Assembly: GCA_900546625.1 (NCBI GenBank)
Contig: URDU01000011.1
Location: 1 to 64,000, forward strand
Direction: 5' to 3'
DNA: 64,000 bases
DNA from: an uncultured Lachnobacterium sp.
GTDB taxonomy: Bacteria; Bacillota; Clostridia; Lachnospirales; Lachnospiraceae
Made by a program: the position numbers and the translations under genes
In this document: positions 33,523-46,623 of the stretch, piece by piece
Layout: each line of letters begins with the position of its first letter
Position numbering within the stretch: the first letter of the stretch is position 1
Notes under the pieces: model-generated
Told to the model about the DNA's origin: nothing
The model's database searches: none
Seen by the model: the letters and a program-made list of their open reading frames with translations, nothing else

Positions 33523-35012
33523 CAATAGATCAGGAAAATTTAGACCATAAGCTCATGCAGGAGGCAGGAGATTTGATTGCAGCCGGTGAGCTTGTAGCAT
33601 TTCCGACAGAGACAGTGTATGGGCTCGGCGGTGATGCTTTGGATCCGGAGGCTTCAAAGAAGATATACAGTGCCAAGGGACGTCCATCGGACAATCCGCT
33701 TATTGTACACATATCAGATTTTTCAGACCTGGAGCGCGTCGCAAAGACAGTGCCGGAGGATGCAAGGAAGCTTTCGGATGCTTTCTGGCCGGGACCTCTT
33801 ACCATGATAGTGGAGAAGGGCGATGCAGTGCCGTATGCCACAACAGGCGGCATGGATACGGTAGCTGTGCGTATGCCGAATCATCCTATAGCGCTTGATC
33901 TCATAAGAAGAAGCGGCTGCCTTATCGCGGCACCAAGTGCCAATACATCCGGCAGACCGAGCCCTACAGAGGCAGCACATGTGGCTGAGGATTTAAGCGG
34001 CAAAATAGCCATGATCATAGACGGAGGACCGGTTGGCATAGGAATAGAGTCCACCATCATTGATCTGACAGAGGATACACCTATGGTGCTGCGCCCGGGC
34101 TATATCACACCGCAGATGCTTTCAAAGATATTGGGCAAGGAGGTCATCATCGATCCGGGAATCATAGCGGCAGATGATACGAGAAAGCCAAAGGCACCCG
34201 GCATGAAGTACAAGCACTATGCACCAAAGGCAGATATGGTCATCGTGGACGGTACGAGAAAGCATGTGATTGCAAAGATAAATGAGCTTGTGGCTTCACA
34301 CAGGGATGATGGCAAAAAGATAGCAGTCATCGCAACAGAGGAGACAAAGCAGTTTTACGATGCAGATGTTGTACTGTCGATGGGAAGCAGGGCAGATGAG
34401 GATTCGATAGCCCATGAGCTTTACCGTATATTAAGGGACTGTGATGAGCTCGATGTGGACGTGATTTTCTCGGAGAGCTTCTCCACACCGCGTATAGGAC
34501 AGGCCATCATGAATCGTATGCTAAAGGCTGCAGGCCATCAGGTGATAGACACACACGTGAAGTACGACAAAATCATTTTTGTCGCACAGTCAGGCACCTG
34601 CAGAGAGCAGATGGCAAAGGGCATCATGAACGACTTTGTACTCAAGGTGCCGATGGAGATTGAGGCGAGAGGACTTGTGGTTCAGTTTCCGGAGCCGGTC
34701 AATCAGAAGGCAGAGGCAGTGCTCATAAGCAATGGCATTTCCACGGAGGGCATGGTGTCAACGCAGCTTGAGGAATCGGATATCACGGAGAGTACGATGG
34801 TGTTTACCATGGAGTCATCACAGCGCGAGCGCATTATAGAAAGCTTTGCCGATATCGACCCGGAGCAGGTTTTTGTGCTTTCACAGTATGTGGGCGATGA
34901 GCTTGAGATACTGGATCCTTACGGTGGCACGCTTCAAAGCTATGGGCTGTGCTATGAAAGCCTCAGAGCTACGCTTAAGAAGCTGGTAAGGCTCTTAAAT
35001 GCAAATACATAA
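33504..35012 (+). CDS. L-threonylcarbamoyladenylate synthase (Sua5) fused to a phosphatase-like domain
   Basis: This 502-residue protein has a YrdC/Sua5 domain (about 13-210; the RNA/ATP-binding region GRPSDNPLIVHI, AAPSANTSGRPSPTEA) and a Sua5 C-terminal domain (about 230-345, with PKAPGMKYKHYAP). It makes threonylcarbamoyl-AMP for the t6A37 modification of tRNAs. From residue 357 follows a low-molecular-weight protein phosphatase fold (IIFVAQSGTCREQMAKG to LDPYGG). The P-loop has Ala361 where the nucleophilic Cys should be, though Arg367 and the acid Asp471 remain. In Bacillus ywlC and ywlE are separate neighbouring genes. Confidence 0.88.
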   Translation: METKIITIDQENLDHKLMQEAGDLIAAGELVAFPTETVYGLGGDALDPEASKKIYSAKGRPSDNPLIVHISDFSDLERVAKTVPEDARKLSDAFWPGPLTMIVEKGDAVPYATTGGMDTVAVRMPNHPIALDLIRRSGCLIAAPSANTSGRPSPTEAAHVAEDLSGKIAMIIDGGPVGIGIESTIIDLTEDTPMVLRPGYITPQMLSKILGKEVIIDPGIIAADDTRKPKAPGMKYKHYAPKADMVIVDGTRKHVIAKINELVASHRDDGKKIAVIATEETKQFYDADVVLSMGSRADEDSIAHELYRILRDCDELDVDVIFSESFSTPRIGQAIMNRMLKAAGHQVIDTHVKYDKIIFVAQSGTCREQMAKGIMNDFVLKVPMEIEARGLVVQFPEPVNQKAEAVLISNGISTEGMVSTQLEESDITESTMVFTMESSQRERIIESFADIDPEQVFVLSQYVGDELEILDPYGGTLQSYGLCYESLRATLKKLVRLLNANT

Positions 35013-35059
35013 AAGACAAACAAATATAACACAATACAAGATAAAGGAGAACAAATATT

Positions 35060-35689
35060 ATGGGTAAGGTAGTAGTTATGGATCATCCGCTGATTCAGCA
35101 CAAGATTGGAATTATGAGAAGAACAGACACAGGCTCAAAGGATTTCAGAACACTCGTCAGCGAGGTTGCGATGCTTGAGTGCTACGAGGCAACAAGAGAC
35201 TTGGAGCTTACAGATGTGGAGATTGAGACTCCTATCTGCAAGGCCACTGTAAAGGAATTAAAGGGCAAAAAGCTTGCTGTTGTTCCTATTTTAAGAGCCG
35301 GACTCGGTATGGTGGAGGGCATGCTCGAGCTCATCCCTGCCGCAAAGGTTGGACATATCGGCATGTATCGTGATCCGGAGACAGCGGAGCCGATCGAGTA
35401 CTACTGCAAGCTTCCGGCAGACTGCGCAAACAGAGAGGTATTTGTGGTTGACCCGATGCTCGCAACAGGCGGTTCAGCAGTGGCAGCACTTGATATGCTC
35501 AAAAAGCGCGGCGTGAAAAATATTCACTTTATGTGTATAATTGCAGCTCCTGAGGGAGTAAAGAGACTCACAGAGGCACATCCTGATGTGGATGTATATA
35601 TAGGAGCGCTCGATGATCATCTCAATGAGCACAAATATATCGTGCCGGGACTCGGAGATGCAGGAGACAGGATTTTCGGAACCAAGTAA
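35060..35689 (+). CDS. upp: Uracil phosphoribosyltransferase
   Basis: This 209-residue enzyme makes UMP from uracil and PRPP. Recognisable parts are [35 protein letters not shown], the PRPP-binding [19 protein letters not shown], and [20 protein letters not shown] with [12 protein letters not shown]. All are complete. AAAGGAG lies about 10 bases before the ATG. It stands between the Sua5 fusion and dCMP deaminase, upstream of the ATP synthase, similar to the order in Bacillus. Confidence 0.97.
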   Translation: MGKVVVMDHPLIQHKIGIMRRTDTGSKDFRTLVSEVAMLECYEATRDLELTDVEIETPICKATVKELKGKKLAVVPILRAGLGMVEGMLELIPAAKVGHIGMYRDPETAEPIEYYCKLPADCANREVFVVDPMLATGGSAVAALDMLKKRGVKNIHFMCIIAAPEGVKRLTEAHPDVDVYIGALDDHLNEHKYIVPGLGDAGDRIFGTK

Positions 35690-35791
35690 TAAAATGATGA
35701 TAATTGTTGCCGATTACACTGAGGATTATACAGAAATATAAAACGGTAAAGAAATAGGCAGTAATAGACAGCAACGAATGGAGGCATATAT

Positions 35792-36277
35792 ATGGGAGCT
35801 TCTGAAAAGAGAAAGGATTATATCTCATGGGATGAGTATTTTATGGGCATAGCGATGCTTTCAGGCATGCGCTCGAAGGATCCGAATACTCAGGTGGGGG
35901 CATGCATAGTGGACCCGGAGCACAAGATACTCTCAATGGGCTACAACGGCTTTCCTCTCGGCTGCTCAGATGATGAGTTCACCTGGGCCAGAGAGGGAGA
36001 GGATAACAAGTATTTCTATTCTACACACAGCGAGCTCAATGCCATCTTAAACTACAGGGGCGGAAGCCTTGAGGGAGCGACCATATATGTCACCCTGTTT
36101 CCGTGCAATGAGTGCGCTAAGGCAATCATACAGTCCGGCATCAGGGAGGTAGTCTACGACAGTGACAAGTACGAGGGCACTGCCAGCGTGACAGCTTCAA
36201 AGAGGATGCTGAGGGCAGCGGGGGTTACAATTCGCAGGTATGAGCACACAGACCGTGAGGTGACGCTTGTGCTGTAG
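35792..36277 (+). CDS. dCMP deaminase family protein
   Basis: This 161-residue cytidine/deoxycytidylate deaminase has the zinc motif HSELNAI (His and catalytic Glu) and PCNEC (two Cys). Early SGMRSKDPNTQVGACIVDPE and GYNGFPLGC are typical of dCMP deaminases that feed dUMP to thymidylate synthesis. GGAGGC lies about 9 bases before the ATG. It follows upp by 100 bases and fits pyrimidine salvage. The region from 36278 to 36416 shows no gene. Confidence 0.92.
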   Translation: MGASEKRKDYISWDEYFMGIAMLSGMRSKDPNTQVGACIVDPEHKILSMGYNGFPLGCSDDEFTWAREGEDNKYFYSTHSELNAILNYRGGSLEGATIYVTLFPCNECAKAIIQSGIREVVYDSDKYEGTASVTASKRMLRAAGVTIRRYEHTDREVTLVL

Positions 36278-36416
36278 CACTTGTGGTGTAATGTACACTT
36301 ATTGGTTGTATGGATATTGCTGTCAGATTACAGCATTATACTGCAATTGTTATGTCAAATTGACGTGATTTGACATGAAACGCATTTATTTTTTATGCAT
36401 TTTACACATAAAAATG

Positions 36417-36444
36417 TAGACAAAAGCAATAAAAATGATATAAT
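36417..36444 (+). promoter_or_regulatory. Promoter of the ATP synthase operon
   Basis: TAGACA (36417-36422) and TATAAT (36439-36444) are separated by 16 bases. The predicted start of transcription is only a few bases before the first possible start codon. Confidence 0.65.
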
Positions 36445-36453
36445 AATTTGTAT

Positions 36454-36780
36454 ATGAAAAGAGATAATAAGAAAGAGGTAATGAACGCACTTATCATGGT
36501 TTTCCAGTTTGGAATCAACATGATTGTGCCGATATTTCTCTGTACACTGGCCGGTGTGTGGATTGGGAAAAAGACCGGAGCGGACTGGGTAACTGTTCCA
36601 TTATTTTTCCTTGGAGCATTTGCGGGGGCAAACAATATATACCGCATGGTCAAGAAATTCTTAAAGTCAGAGGATGATGGCAGAGCCGTCAGACAGACAC
36701 AGGTGAAGCAGAGGACTACAGAAACAGAGATATCAGACAGTTTTAGCAGGGTAGAGAAGGATGTTAAAAAGAATAAATGA
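36454..36780 (+). CDS. atpZ: AtpZ/AtpI-family membrane protein, first gene of the ATP synthase operon
   Basis: This 108-residue protein has two helices (about 12-34 and 42-64), FQFGINMIVPIFLCTLAGVW and WVTVPLFFLGAFAGANNIYR, the AtpZ pattern, and a charged tail. AtpZ/I proteins are thought to help assemble the c-ring or carry Mg2+/Ca2+. No SD precedes the ATG at 36454, and the transcript may start just before it; the ATG at 36481 has GAGG too close. The start is therefore uncertain. It overlaps the next gene by 20 bases. Confidence 0.75.
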   Translation: MKRDNKKEVMNALIMVFQFGINMIVPIFLCTLAGVWIGKKTGADWVTVPLFFLGAFAGANNIYRMVKKFLKSEDDGRAVRQTQVKQRTTETEISDSFSRVEKDVKKNK

Positions 36781-37192
36781 CGCATTGCCGGGACTTGTAT
36801 TTGGGATAGTTTTTTACGGAATTGTTGTGCAGCTTATTGGGGTATGGTTTGTCACAGACAAAATTTCATATTCTATCGGCTTATGGTATGGGATAGCGAT
36901 AGCTGTTGGTATAGCTGTCAATATCGCCACAGTCATATATGACGCGACCGCCATATATGGACAAAAGGATGCCAATCGCAGGATCGTAGCAAAATCACTT
37001 TTAAGGTATATTGTTGTTGCGGTCCTGTTATTTATATTGGGACTATTTGATTTTGGAAATCTGATAATGGCCTTTGTCGGTATGCTGGGACTCAAGATTT
37101 CAGCGTATTTACAGCCTTTATTTATGAAGGTGACAGACAGATTTTCCGGGAGAAGTGATGCATCTTCCGCCGGCGAAATGGAGACAGAGTAG
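36761..37192 (+). CDS. atpI: ATP synthase subunit I (AtpI-like)
   Basis: This 143-residue protein has four helices (about 9-30, 36-58, 78-96 and 100-120) and follows the ATP synthase I pattern, with basic residues in the loop before the third helix. It precedes atpB in the operon, the normal place of atpI, where it aids c-ring assembly. GAAGG lies upstream of its ATG within the end of the atpZ gene, so the two are coupled. Confidence 0.8.
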   Translation: MLKRINDALPGLVFGIVFYGIVVQLIGVWFVTDKISYSIGLWYGIAIAVGIAVNIATVIYDATAIYGQKDANRRIVAKSLLRYIVVAVLLFILGLFDFGNLIMAFVGMLGLKISAYLQPLFMKVTDRFSGRSDASSAGEMETE

Positions 37193-37231
37193 CAAAACCG
37201 CAGGTAAACTTAATAAGGAGGAGGTGATAAT

Positions 37232-37969
37232 GTGAATCAGGCGATTTTACTGGAAAGTAACGCAGACAATATCGACTTTATGATCCATGGTATTTTTTCG
37301 ATAAAGGTATTCGGTCAGGAGGTCTGGATTACCACATCGCATGCCTGTATCCTCATAGTGATGGCTCTTATGGTCATATTCGCTATAGTGGCAAACAGTA
37401 AGCTTAAAAAAGCTAAGGAAGTACCGGACGGCTTTCAGAATATCATCGAGCTCATCGTAGAGATGCTCGACAAGATGGTTGAGGGAACCATGGGTAAGTG
37501 GGCTCCGAGGTTTGTAAACTACATCAGCACGATTTTTATATTTATACTGATGAGTAATATCTCAGGCTTGTTTGGTTTAAGACCACCGACAGCCGACTAC
37601 GGAACCACACTGGCGCTTGCACTTATTACATTTTTCATGATCAGATTCAATAAGGCTAAGCATCAAAGCGCAAAGGATATCTGGACCGGTATGTGTTCAC
37701 CACTGCCGCCGTGGCTGCCTATATGGGCGCCAATCAACATTATCAGTGAGATTGCAATTCCTATCTCATTATCATTGCGTTTGTTCGCCAATGTGTTGTC
37801 AGGAACTGTTATCATGGCGCTGGTATATGGTCTGCTAAGGTTTATAGCCATAGCGTGGCCGTCAGTACTACATGTATACTTTGATTTGTTCTCAGGAGCA
37901 ATTCAGACATATGTATTTTGTATGCTGACAATGACATACGTTACACAGGCATGTGAGACGGATGAGTAA
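37232..37969 (+). CDS. atpB: ATP synthase subunit a
   Basis: This 245-residue membrane stator subunit forms the two ion half-channels next to the c-ring. ISEIAIPISLSLRLFANVLS contains the essential Arg of helix 4 (LRLFAN), and the last helices follow (QTYVFCMLTMTYVTQACETD). A GTG at 37232 with AAGGAGGAGG about 8 bases before it is the start. Order in the operon is atpZ-I-B-E-F-H-A-G-D-C. Confidence 0.95.
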   Translation: MNQAILLESNADNIDFMIHGIFSIKVFGQEVWITTSHACILIVMALMVIFAIVANSKLKKAKEVPDGFQNIIELIVEMLDKMVEGTMGKWAPRFVNYISTIFIFILMSNISGLFGLRPPTADYGTTLALALITFFMIRFNKAKHQSAKDIWTGMCSPLPPWLPIWAPINIISEIAIPISLSLRLFANVLSGTVIMALVYGLLRFIAIAWPSVLHVYFDLFSGAIQTYVFCMLTMTYVTQACETDE

Positions 37970-37990
37970 AACTATAAGATGTATTTTTAG

Positions 37991-38257
<267 letters not shown>

Positions 38258-38322
38258 TATATTACGGTTTGCCGCAGAGGATTACCGTGCGGCGATACAG
38301 CCAACGGAAAGGAGAGTAAAAA

Positions 38323-38840
38323 TTGTTAGCACAGGGATATACATTTTTGTTTAATCTGGATGCGCAGTTGCTCTTTGATACAGTACTTTTGGCAGTTGCA
38401 GTATTTTTCCTTTTCATGCTGATGTCATATCTGCTTTTCAACCCTGCAAGGAAGCTGTTAAAGGACAGGCAGGACAGGATAGAAAGCGATATAAACACAG
38501 CTATTGCTGACAAGGAAAGTGCCGCAGCACTAAAGGCAGAGTACGAGGGAAAGCTTAAGGACATCGATAAAGAGGCCGAAGCTATTCTCACAGAGGCGAG
38601 ACAGAAGGCGCTTAAAAACCAGAACAAGATTGTGGATGATGCAAAGGAAGAGGCTTCACGCATCATAAAGAGAGCCAGAGAAGAGGCAGAGCTTGAGAAG
38701 AAGCATGCCATGGATGATATGAAGCAGGAGATGATACAGATAGCATCGCTTATGGCACAAAAGGCTGTCGCAGCTTCGATCACCACAGACATTCAGGATA
38801 CACTCGTTGAAGAGACACTTAAGGAAATGGGAGAATCAAC

Positions 38841-38853
<13 letters not shown>
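38323..38853 (+). CDS. atpF: ATP synthase subunit b
   Basis: This 176-residue stator subunit has one N-terminal membrane helix (about 17-40, FDTVLLAVAVFFLFMLMSYL) and a long charged coiled coil with repeated Ala/Lys/Glu residues to the end. It links subunit a to the F1 head through delta. The start is a TTG with GGAG 8 bases upstream; there is no nearby ATG. It overlaps atpH by 13 bases. Confidence 0.93.
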
Positions 38854-40909
<2,056 letters not shown>

Positions 40910-40942
40910 ACGGTTGGATATTAGTAGAAGGCAGGTGGTAAA

Positions 40943-41803
40943 ATGGCTTCGATGCGAGACATAAAGCGCAGAAAAAGCAGTATTACAAGTACTCAGCAGA
41001 TCACAAAGGCCATGAAGCTCGTTTCTACCGTCAAGCTGCAAAAGGCGAGAGCACATGCGGAGGCAACAGATCCGTATTTCAACTATATGTACAGGACAGT
41101 AAGCTCGATGCTTGCAAAGAGCGGCAGCATAGAGCACCCATACTTAAAGGCCGGTGATTCGCCAAGGAAGGCGGTAGTCGTTTTGACATCAAACCGCGGA
41201 CTGGCAGGCGGATACAACAGCAATATAGTAAAGCTCATCACACACGGAGACTTCAAAAAAGAAGAGCTCGACATATACGCTGTGGGAGCAAAGGGCGAGG
41301 AGCTGCTTACGTCAAAGGGCTATCATATAGTTGAGAGTGCATCGGAGATGATGGAGGACCCGACCTACGAGGATGCTGCGGCACTTTGCAAAAGAGTGTT
41401 AAAGGCATTTACAGACGGTCAGGTGGGGGAGATTTACCTCGCATATACCCATTTCAAAAACACAGTTACACAGGAGGCGAAGCTCATAAAGCTTTTGCCG
41501 GTGGAGCTGGATGAGAATGGGGCAGATGAGAAAGAGGACTCCAATATTCTCATGAATTTTGAACCGAATCCGGAGGAGGCTTTGGAGCTTATTATTCCAA
41601 AATATGTGACAAGCCTGTTTTACGGAGCACTGGTGGAGTCATATGCCAGTGAAAACGGAGCCAGAATGCAGGCGATGGATTCTGCTACGAGCAATGCAGA
41701 GGATATGATCAGTGATCTGACATTGAAATATAACAGAGCGCGTCAGGGCTCAATCACGCAGGAGCTTACTGAGATAATTGCAGGAGCTAATGCGATAGAG
41801 TGA
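40943..41803 (+). CDS. atpG: ATP synthase subunit gamma
   Basis: This 286-residue central-stalk subunit begins MASMRDIKRRKSSITSTQQI and ends with NRARQGSITQELTEIIAGAN, the two long helices that form the rotating coiled coil. LTSNRGLAGGYNSNI lies in the Rossmann-like middle. It transmits rotation of the c-ring to the F1 head. GGCAGG lies upstream of its ATG. Confidence 0.96.
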   Translation: MASMRDIKRRKSSITSTQQITKAMKLVSTVKLQKARAHAEATDPYFNYMYRTVSSMLAKSGSIEHPYLKAGDSPRKAVVVLTSNRGLAGGYNSNIVKLITHGDFKKEELDIYAVGAKGEELLTSKGYHIVESASEMMEDPTYEDAAALCKRVLKAFTDGQVGEIYLAYTHFKNTVTQEAKLIKLLPVELDENGADEKEDSNILMNFEPNPEEALELIIPKYVTSLFYGALVESYASENGARMQAMDSATSNAEDMISDLTLKYNRARQGSITQELTEIIAGANAIE

Positions 41804-41902
41804 TACATGCATATCCGGTCATGGGAAGGCAGGCAGGTGTGTCTGTGAATGGCCAAAAAGGCGAGTGTATCATATGAATTAAAAAAGAAGGAGAAACTAT
41901 AA

Positions 41903-43294
<1,392 letters not shown>

Positions 43295-43308
43295 TGTGAG
43301 GTGATTTC

Positions 43309-43716
43309 ATGGCAGATAACATTTTTGACATAGAAATAATCACACCGGACAGGGTGTTCTACAAAGGAGAGACAGATTTCCTCGAGTTCAATACCCAAAA
43401 CGGAGAGATTGGTGTATACAAAAACCATATACCGCTCACGACAGTGCTTGCACCGGGAATCGTGACTATCCATAATGGCGATGAGGAGAAAATAGCCGCA
43501 ATCCATTCAGGCTTTGCGGAAATACTTGGAGACAAGGTCACATTTCTTGCAGAGCTTGCAGAGTGGCCTGATGAGATAGACATAGACCGCGCACAGGCCG
43601 CAAAGGAGCGGGCAGAGCAGCGCCTTTCAAACCACACAGCAGAGATTGATGTGAAGAGAGCAGAGTTTGCACTCAGGAAGGCACTTATCAGAATAGATGT
43701 GGCACATCATATGTAA
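43309..43716 (+). CDS. atpC: ATP synthase subunit epsilon
   Basis: This 135-residue subunit has an N-terminal beta-sandwich (FDIEIITPDRVFYKGETDFL and GVYKNHIPLTTVLAPGI) and a C-terminal helical pair (about 88-135). It contacts the c-ring and can inhibit ATP hydrolysis. It starts 14 bases after atpD and is the last gene of the operon, before a strong terminator. Confidence 0.95.
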   Translation: MADNIFDIEIITPDRVFYKGETDFLEFNTQNGEIGVYKNHIPLTTVLAPGIVTIHNGDEEKIAAIHSGFAEILGDKVTFLAELAEWPDEIDIDRAQAAKERAEQRLSNHTAEIDVKRAEFALRKALIRIDVAHHM

Positions 43717-43720
43717 TTAT

Positions 43721-43762
43721 AAAATCCCGGAATCTGCAGGTAAGCGGATTTCCGGGATTTTT
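43721..43762 (+). terminator. Terminator of the ATP synthase operon
   Basis: AAAATCCCGGAAA pairs with TTTCCGGGATTTTT around a 16-base loop. The T-run completes a strong intrinsic terminator. Confidence 0.93.
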
Positions 43763-43863
43763 GCAGTTTATAAAAATTGCGGATATCATGCGCATATTCT
43801 ATGGAAAATTCCGCTAAAATATGCTTTAATAGAAGATATATAGCAGTAAAGGAGATGAACGCA

Positions 43864-45453
43864 ATGGGGAGATTTGTAAATCCTGGAAACAGTGCATTCA
43901 AGGTAGCATTAGCTTCCGAGATATATATAGACAAAACAGGCTTGCTCGATTTTACCAATAGTGTGCTTGGAACAAAGCAGGCATATATATGTAATAGCCG
44001 GCCGAGAAGGTTTGGCAAGTCTATTACAGCCGATATGCTTACAGCATATTACAGCAAGGGCTGTGATTCCAGAGAATTATTTATGAACTATAACATTGCA
44101 CAGACAGAATACTTTGAGAAATATCTCAACAAGTATGATGTTATTCATCTCGATATGCAGTGGATACTAATGGATGCCGGTGCGCCGGAAAGAATATCAG
44201 GATATATAAATAAAAATGTTATATCAGAGTTGGCAGATCTGTACAAGGATATTGATTTAAGAGATCAGAAAACATTGTATGGTGCTCTATCGGTTATTAA
44301 CAGTATGACGAACAATAAATTTGTAATTATAATCGATGAGTGGGATGTTTTGATACGTGATGAAGCAGCAAATTCCTCAGTTCAGGAGGAATATATCAAT
44401 TTCCTGCGCGGAATGTTTAAGGGAAGTGAACCAACAAAGTATATAGAGCTTGCATTTCTCACAGGGATTTTACCGATAAAAAAGCTAAAGACGCAGTCGG
44501 CACTTAATAATTTTGATGAATATACCATGTTATATGCGGGACGTTTGTCCCCATACATTGGCTTTACTGAGGATGAGGTTAGAGACATATGTGATCGCTA
44601 TGGCAGGGATTTTACGCAGGTAGAGCGGTGGTATGATGGATATATGCTGGGAGATTGCCATGTATACAATCCGCGTGCCGTAGTAAATTACATGCTTCAG
44701 GGAGACTTAAAGAGTTATTGGTCAGAGACCGGGTCTTATGATGTCATAGTTCCACTTATAAATTTGGATTTTGATGGATTAAAGACCGCAATAATTCAGA
44801 TGCTGTCCGGTGGAGAAATAAAGGTGAACACCGGCAGTTTTATGAATGATACGGTTAGCTTTAAAAATAAAGATGATGTTTTAACATATCTTATTCATTT
44901 AGGGTATCTGGGATTTGACCAGAAAAAGAGTTGTGCGTTTATTCCAAATGAGGAGATACGGCAGGAGTTGACAACCGCTGTTGAGAGTACAAGATGGAAG
45001 GAGCTTATTACATTTGAAAATGAATCGCTTTTCCTTTTGGATGCGACACTTGACATGGAAAATGATATTGTAGCTGAAATGATAGGACGAATACATGATG
45101 AGTATGCATCAGGAATTCAGTATAACAATGAGAATTCTCTAAGCAGCGTCCTTACTATAGCATATCTGGGTGCAATGAACTATTATTTTAAGCCGGTGAG
45201 GGAATTGCCTACAGGCAGAGGTTTTGCGGATTTTGTTTATATCCCTAAGCCGGAATTTGCGATAGATTATCCGGCAATGGTTATTGAACTGAAGTGGAAT
45301 AAGACAGCAATAACAGCGATTAATCAAATAAGAGAAAAGCAATACATGAAGTCGATAGAGCACTATACAGGTAATATTTTGCTTGTCGGCATAAGCTATG
45401 ATAAGAAGACAAAGAAGCATCAGTGTATTATAGAAGAGTACATGAAAAAATAA
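43864..45453 (+). CDS. AAA-ATPase-like protein with C-terminal PD-(D/E)XK nuclease domain
   Basis: This 529-residue protein has the AAA-ATPase-like domain in residues 5-290 (IYIDKTGLLDF, then NSRPRRFGKSITADML in place of a normal P-loop, and FVIIIDEWDVLIRD as Walker B). The C-terminal part (about 430-520) is a PD-(D/E)XK domain with FADFVYIPKPEFAIDYPAMV and IELKW. Such genes occur in many copies in gut Firmicutes and Bacteroidetes; function is unknown, with transposition or defence suggested. The start at 43864 follows GGAG by 9 bases; an earlier ATG overlaps the SD. Confidence 0.85.
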   Translation: MGRFVNPGNSAFKVALASEIYIDKTGLLDFTNSVLGTKQAYICNSRPRRFGKSITADMLTAYYSKGCDSRELFMNYNIAQTEYFEKYLNKYDVIHLDMQWILMDAGAPERISGYINKNVISELADLYKDIDLRDQKTLYGALSVINSMTNNKFVIIIDEWDVLIRDEAANSSVQEEYINFLRGMFKGSEPTKYIELAFLTGILPIKKLKTQSALNNFDEYTMLYAGRLSPYIGFTEDEVRDICDRYGRDFTQVERWYDGYMLGDCHVYNPRAVVNYMLQGDLKSYWSETGSYDVIVPLINLDFDGLKTAIIQMLSGGEIKVNTGSFMNDTVSFKNKDDVLTYLIHLGYLGFDQKKSCAFIPNEEIRQELTTAVESTRWKELITFENESLFLLDATLDMENDIVAEMIGRIHDEYASGIQYNNENSLSSVLTIAYLGAMNYYFKPVRELPTGRGFADFVYIPKPEFAIDYPAMVIELKWNKTAITAINQIREKQYMKSIEHYTGNILLVGISYDKKTKKHQCIIEEYMKK

Positions 45454-45479
45454 TCAGATAACATTTGGGTAGCAGGATA

Positions 45480-46610
45480 ATGACTGAAGAGGAAAAGAAA
45501 ATGTCTAGAAGAAAGAGGCAGAAAAGCGGAATGATAAATAATGAAAATGAAAAAAATTTTGACTCTGCAGAGCCGAAAAATAACGATATGGAGCAGCTAA
45601 TTATCCCTCAGGAGAGCGAGCGCATCCAGCGGGCTGAGTGGATTCACGAGCAGGTGAAGCTGCAGCGTGAGGCAGAGGATGAGGCCTGGGAGAAGATCAT
45701 GGAGGAGCAGAAGCTGCTTACAGAGCGCAGGCGCTCCATAGATGCCGATATAAACAGCAACAGGGAGCTGAAGCGATACCATGAGGACTGCATGGAGGAT
45801 ATCACAGACCAGGTATATTCACTGCATGGCATATCGGTAGACAAGCTGGAGGGCATAAAAGAGTACAGGAATGCCCTGTTCCGCGGAGAAGCATTCATAG
45901 TGTTTTGCATATCAGTGATAATGGCTGCGATTGTGGCATATGCCTATGGACCGACTTCACAGCTGTGCCTGTATGTACTCATGTGTGTAGGTGCGGAGGG
46001 AGCGTTATTGTCCCGAAAGCGAAAGAATATACTGTTTTTCATCCCGCTTATCCTGATAGCGGCGGAGATGATAGGCTACAAGCTGTATCCGCAGTATCTG
46101 GAGTATGTCACGATGGCGGGAGAGGCACTGGCACTGCTTCTTATGATGATAGGCACTGTGGGATACTTTGTGCACAATCCATACCGCAAGGACAGAAAGA
46201 ATATAAAGGCTGCAAAGTCAGACCTTAAGGAACTACATAAGGTGGCCAAAAAAAGTGTAAAGAAAAATAAAAAGAGCCGCATAAAGAACGAAGCAAAAGA
46301 AGCAAAGCTTGCGGCAAAGCAGGCCAAAAGAGAGACAAAGGCTGCCATAAAGGAGCAGAAGAGGCAGAATAAGCTCGCAAAGAAGCAGGCCAAGTACGAG
46401 CTTAAGGAGAAAAAGCGACAGCAGAAGAGTGAGCGTGTTGAGCTTAAGCATGAGCTGAAGAAGACTCAGCTCATGGATAAGGTGAGAAGATTTACACCGA
46501 AGGAGCAGAATAGTGAAAGCACCTCTTCGGCAGAGAGCATAGATAACAACATTACAGAAAACAATATCATAGAGAATAACATCATTGATATAGAGCGCAA
46601 GGTCAATTAA
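45480..46610 (+). CDS. Four-helix membrane protein with charged cytoplasmic ends
   Basis: This 376-residue protein starts with a charged region (about 1-125, containing the coiled-coil segment EQVKLQREAEDEAWEKIMEE), has four membrane helices (about 130-230, such as AFIVFCISVIMAAIVAYAYG and FFIPLILIAAEMIGY), and ends in a long Lys/Glu/Gln-rich tail made of KQAK-, KKQ- and EKKR-like repeats. I do not recognise a family. The start is uncertain between 45480 and 45501; both have weak SDs. It converges with asnB, 13 bases from its stop. Confidence 0.6.
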   Translation: MTEEEKKMSRRKRQKSGMINNENEKNFDSAEPKNNDMEQLIIPQESERIQRAEWIHEQVKLQREAEDEAWEKIMEEQKLLTERRRSIDADINSNRELKRYHEDCMEDITDQVYSLHGISVDKLEGIKEYRNALFRGEAFIVFCISVIMAAIVAYAYGPTSQLCLYVLMCVGAEGALLSRKRKNILFFIPLILIAAEMIGYKLYPQYLEYVTMAGEALALLLMMIGTVGYFVHNPYRKDRKNIKAAKSDLKELHKVAKKSVKKNKKSRIKNEAKEAKLAAKQAKRETKAAIKEQKRQNKLAKKQAKYELKEKKRQQKSERVELKHELKKTQLMDKVRRFTPKEQNSESTSSAESIDNNITENNIIENNIIDIERKVN

Positions 46611-46623
46611 TCATGGATGAGCA

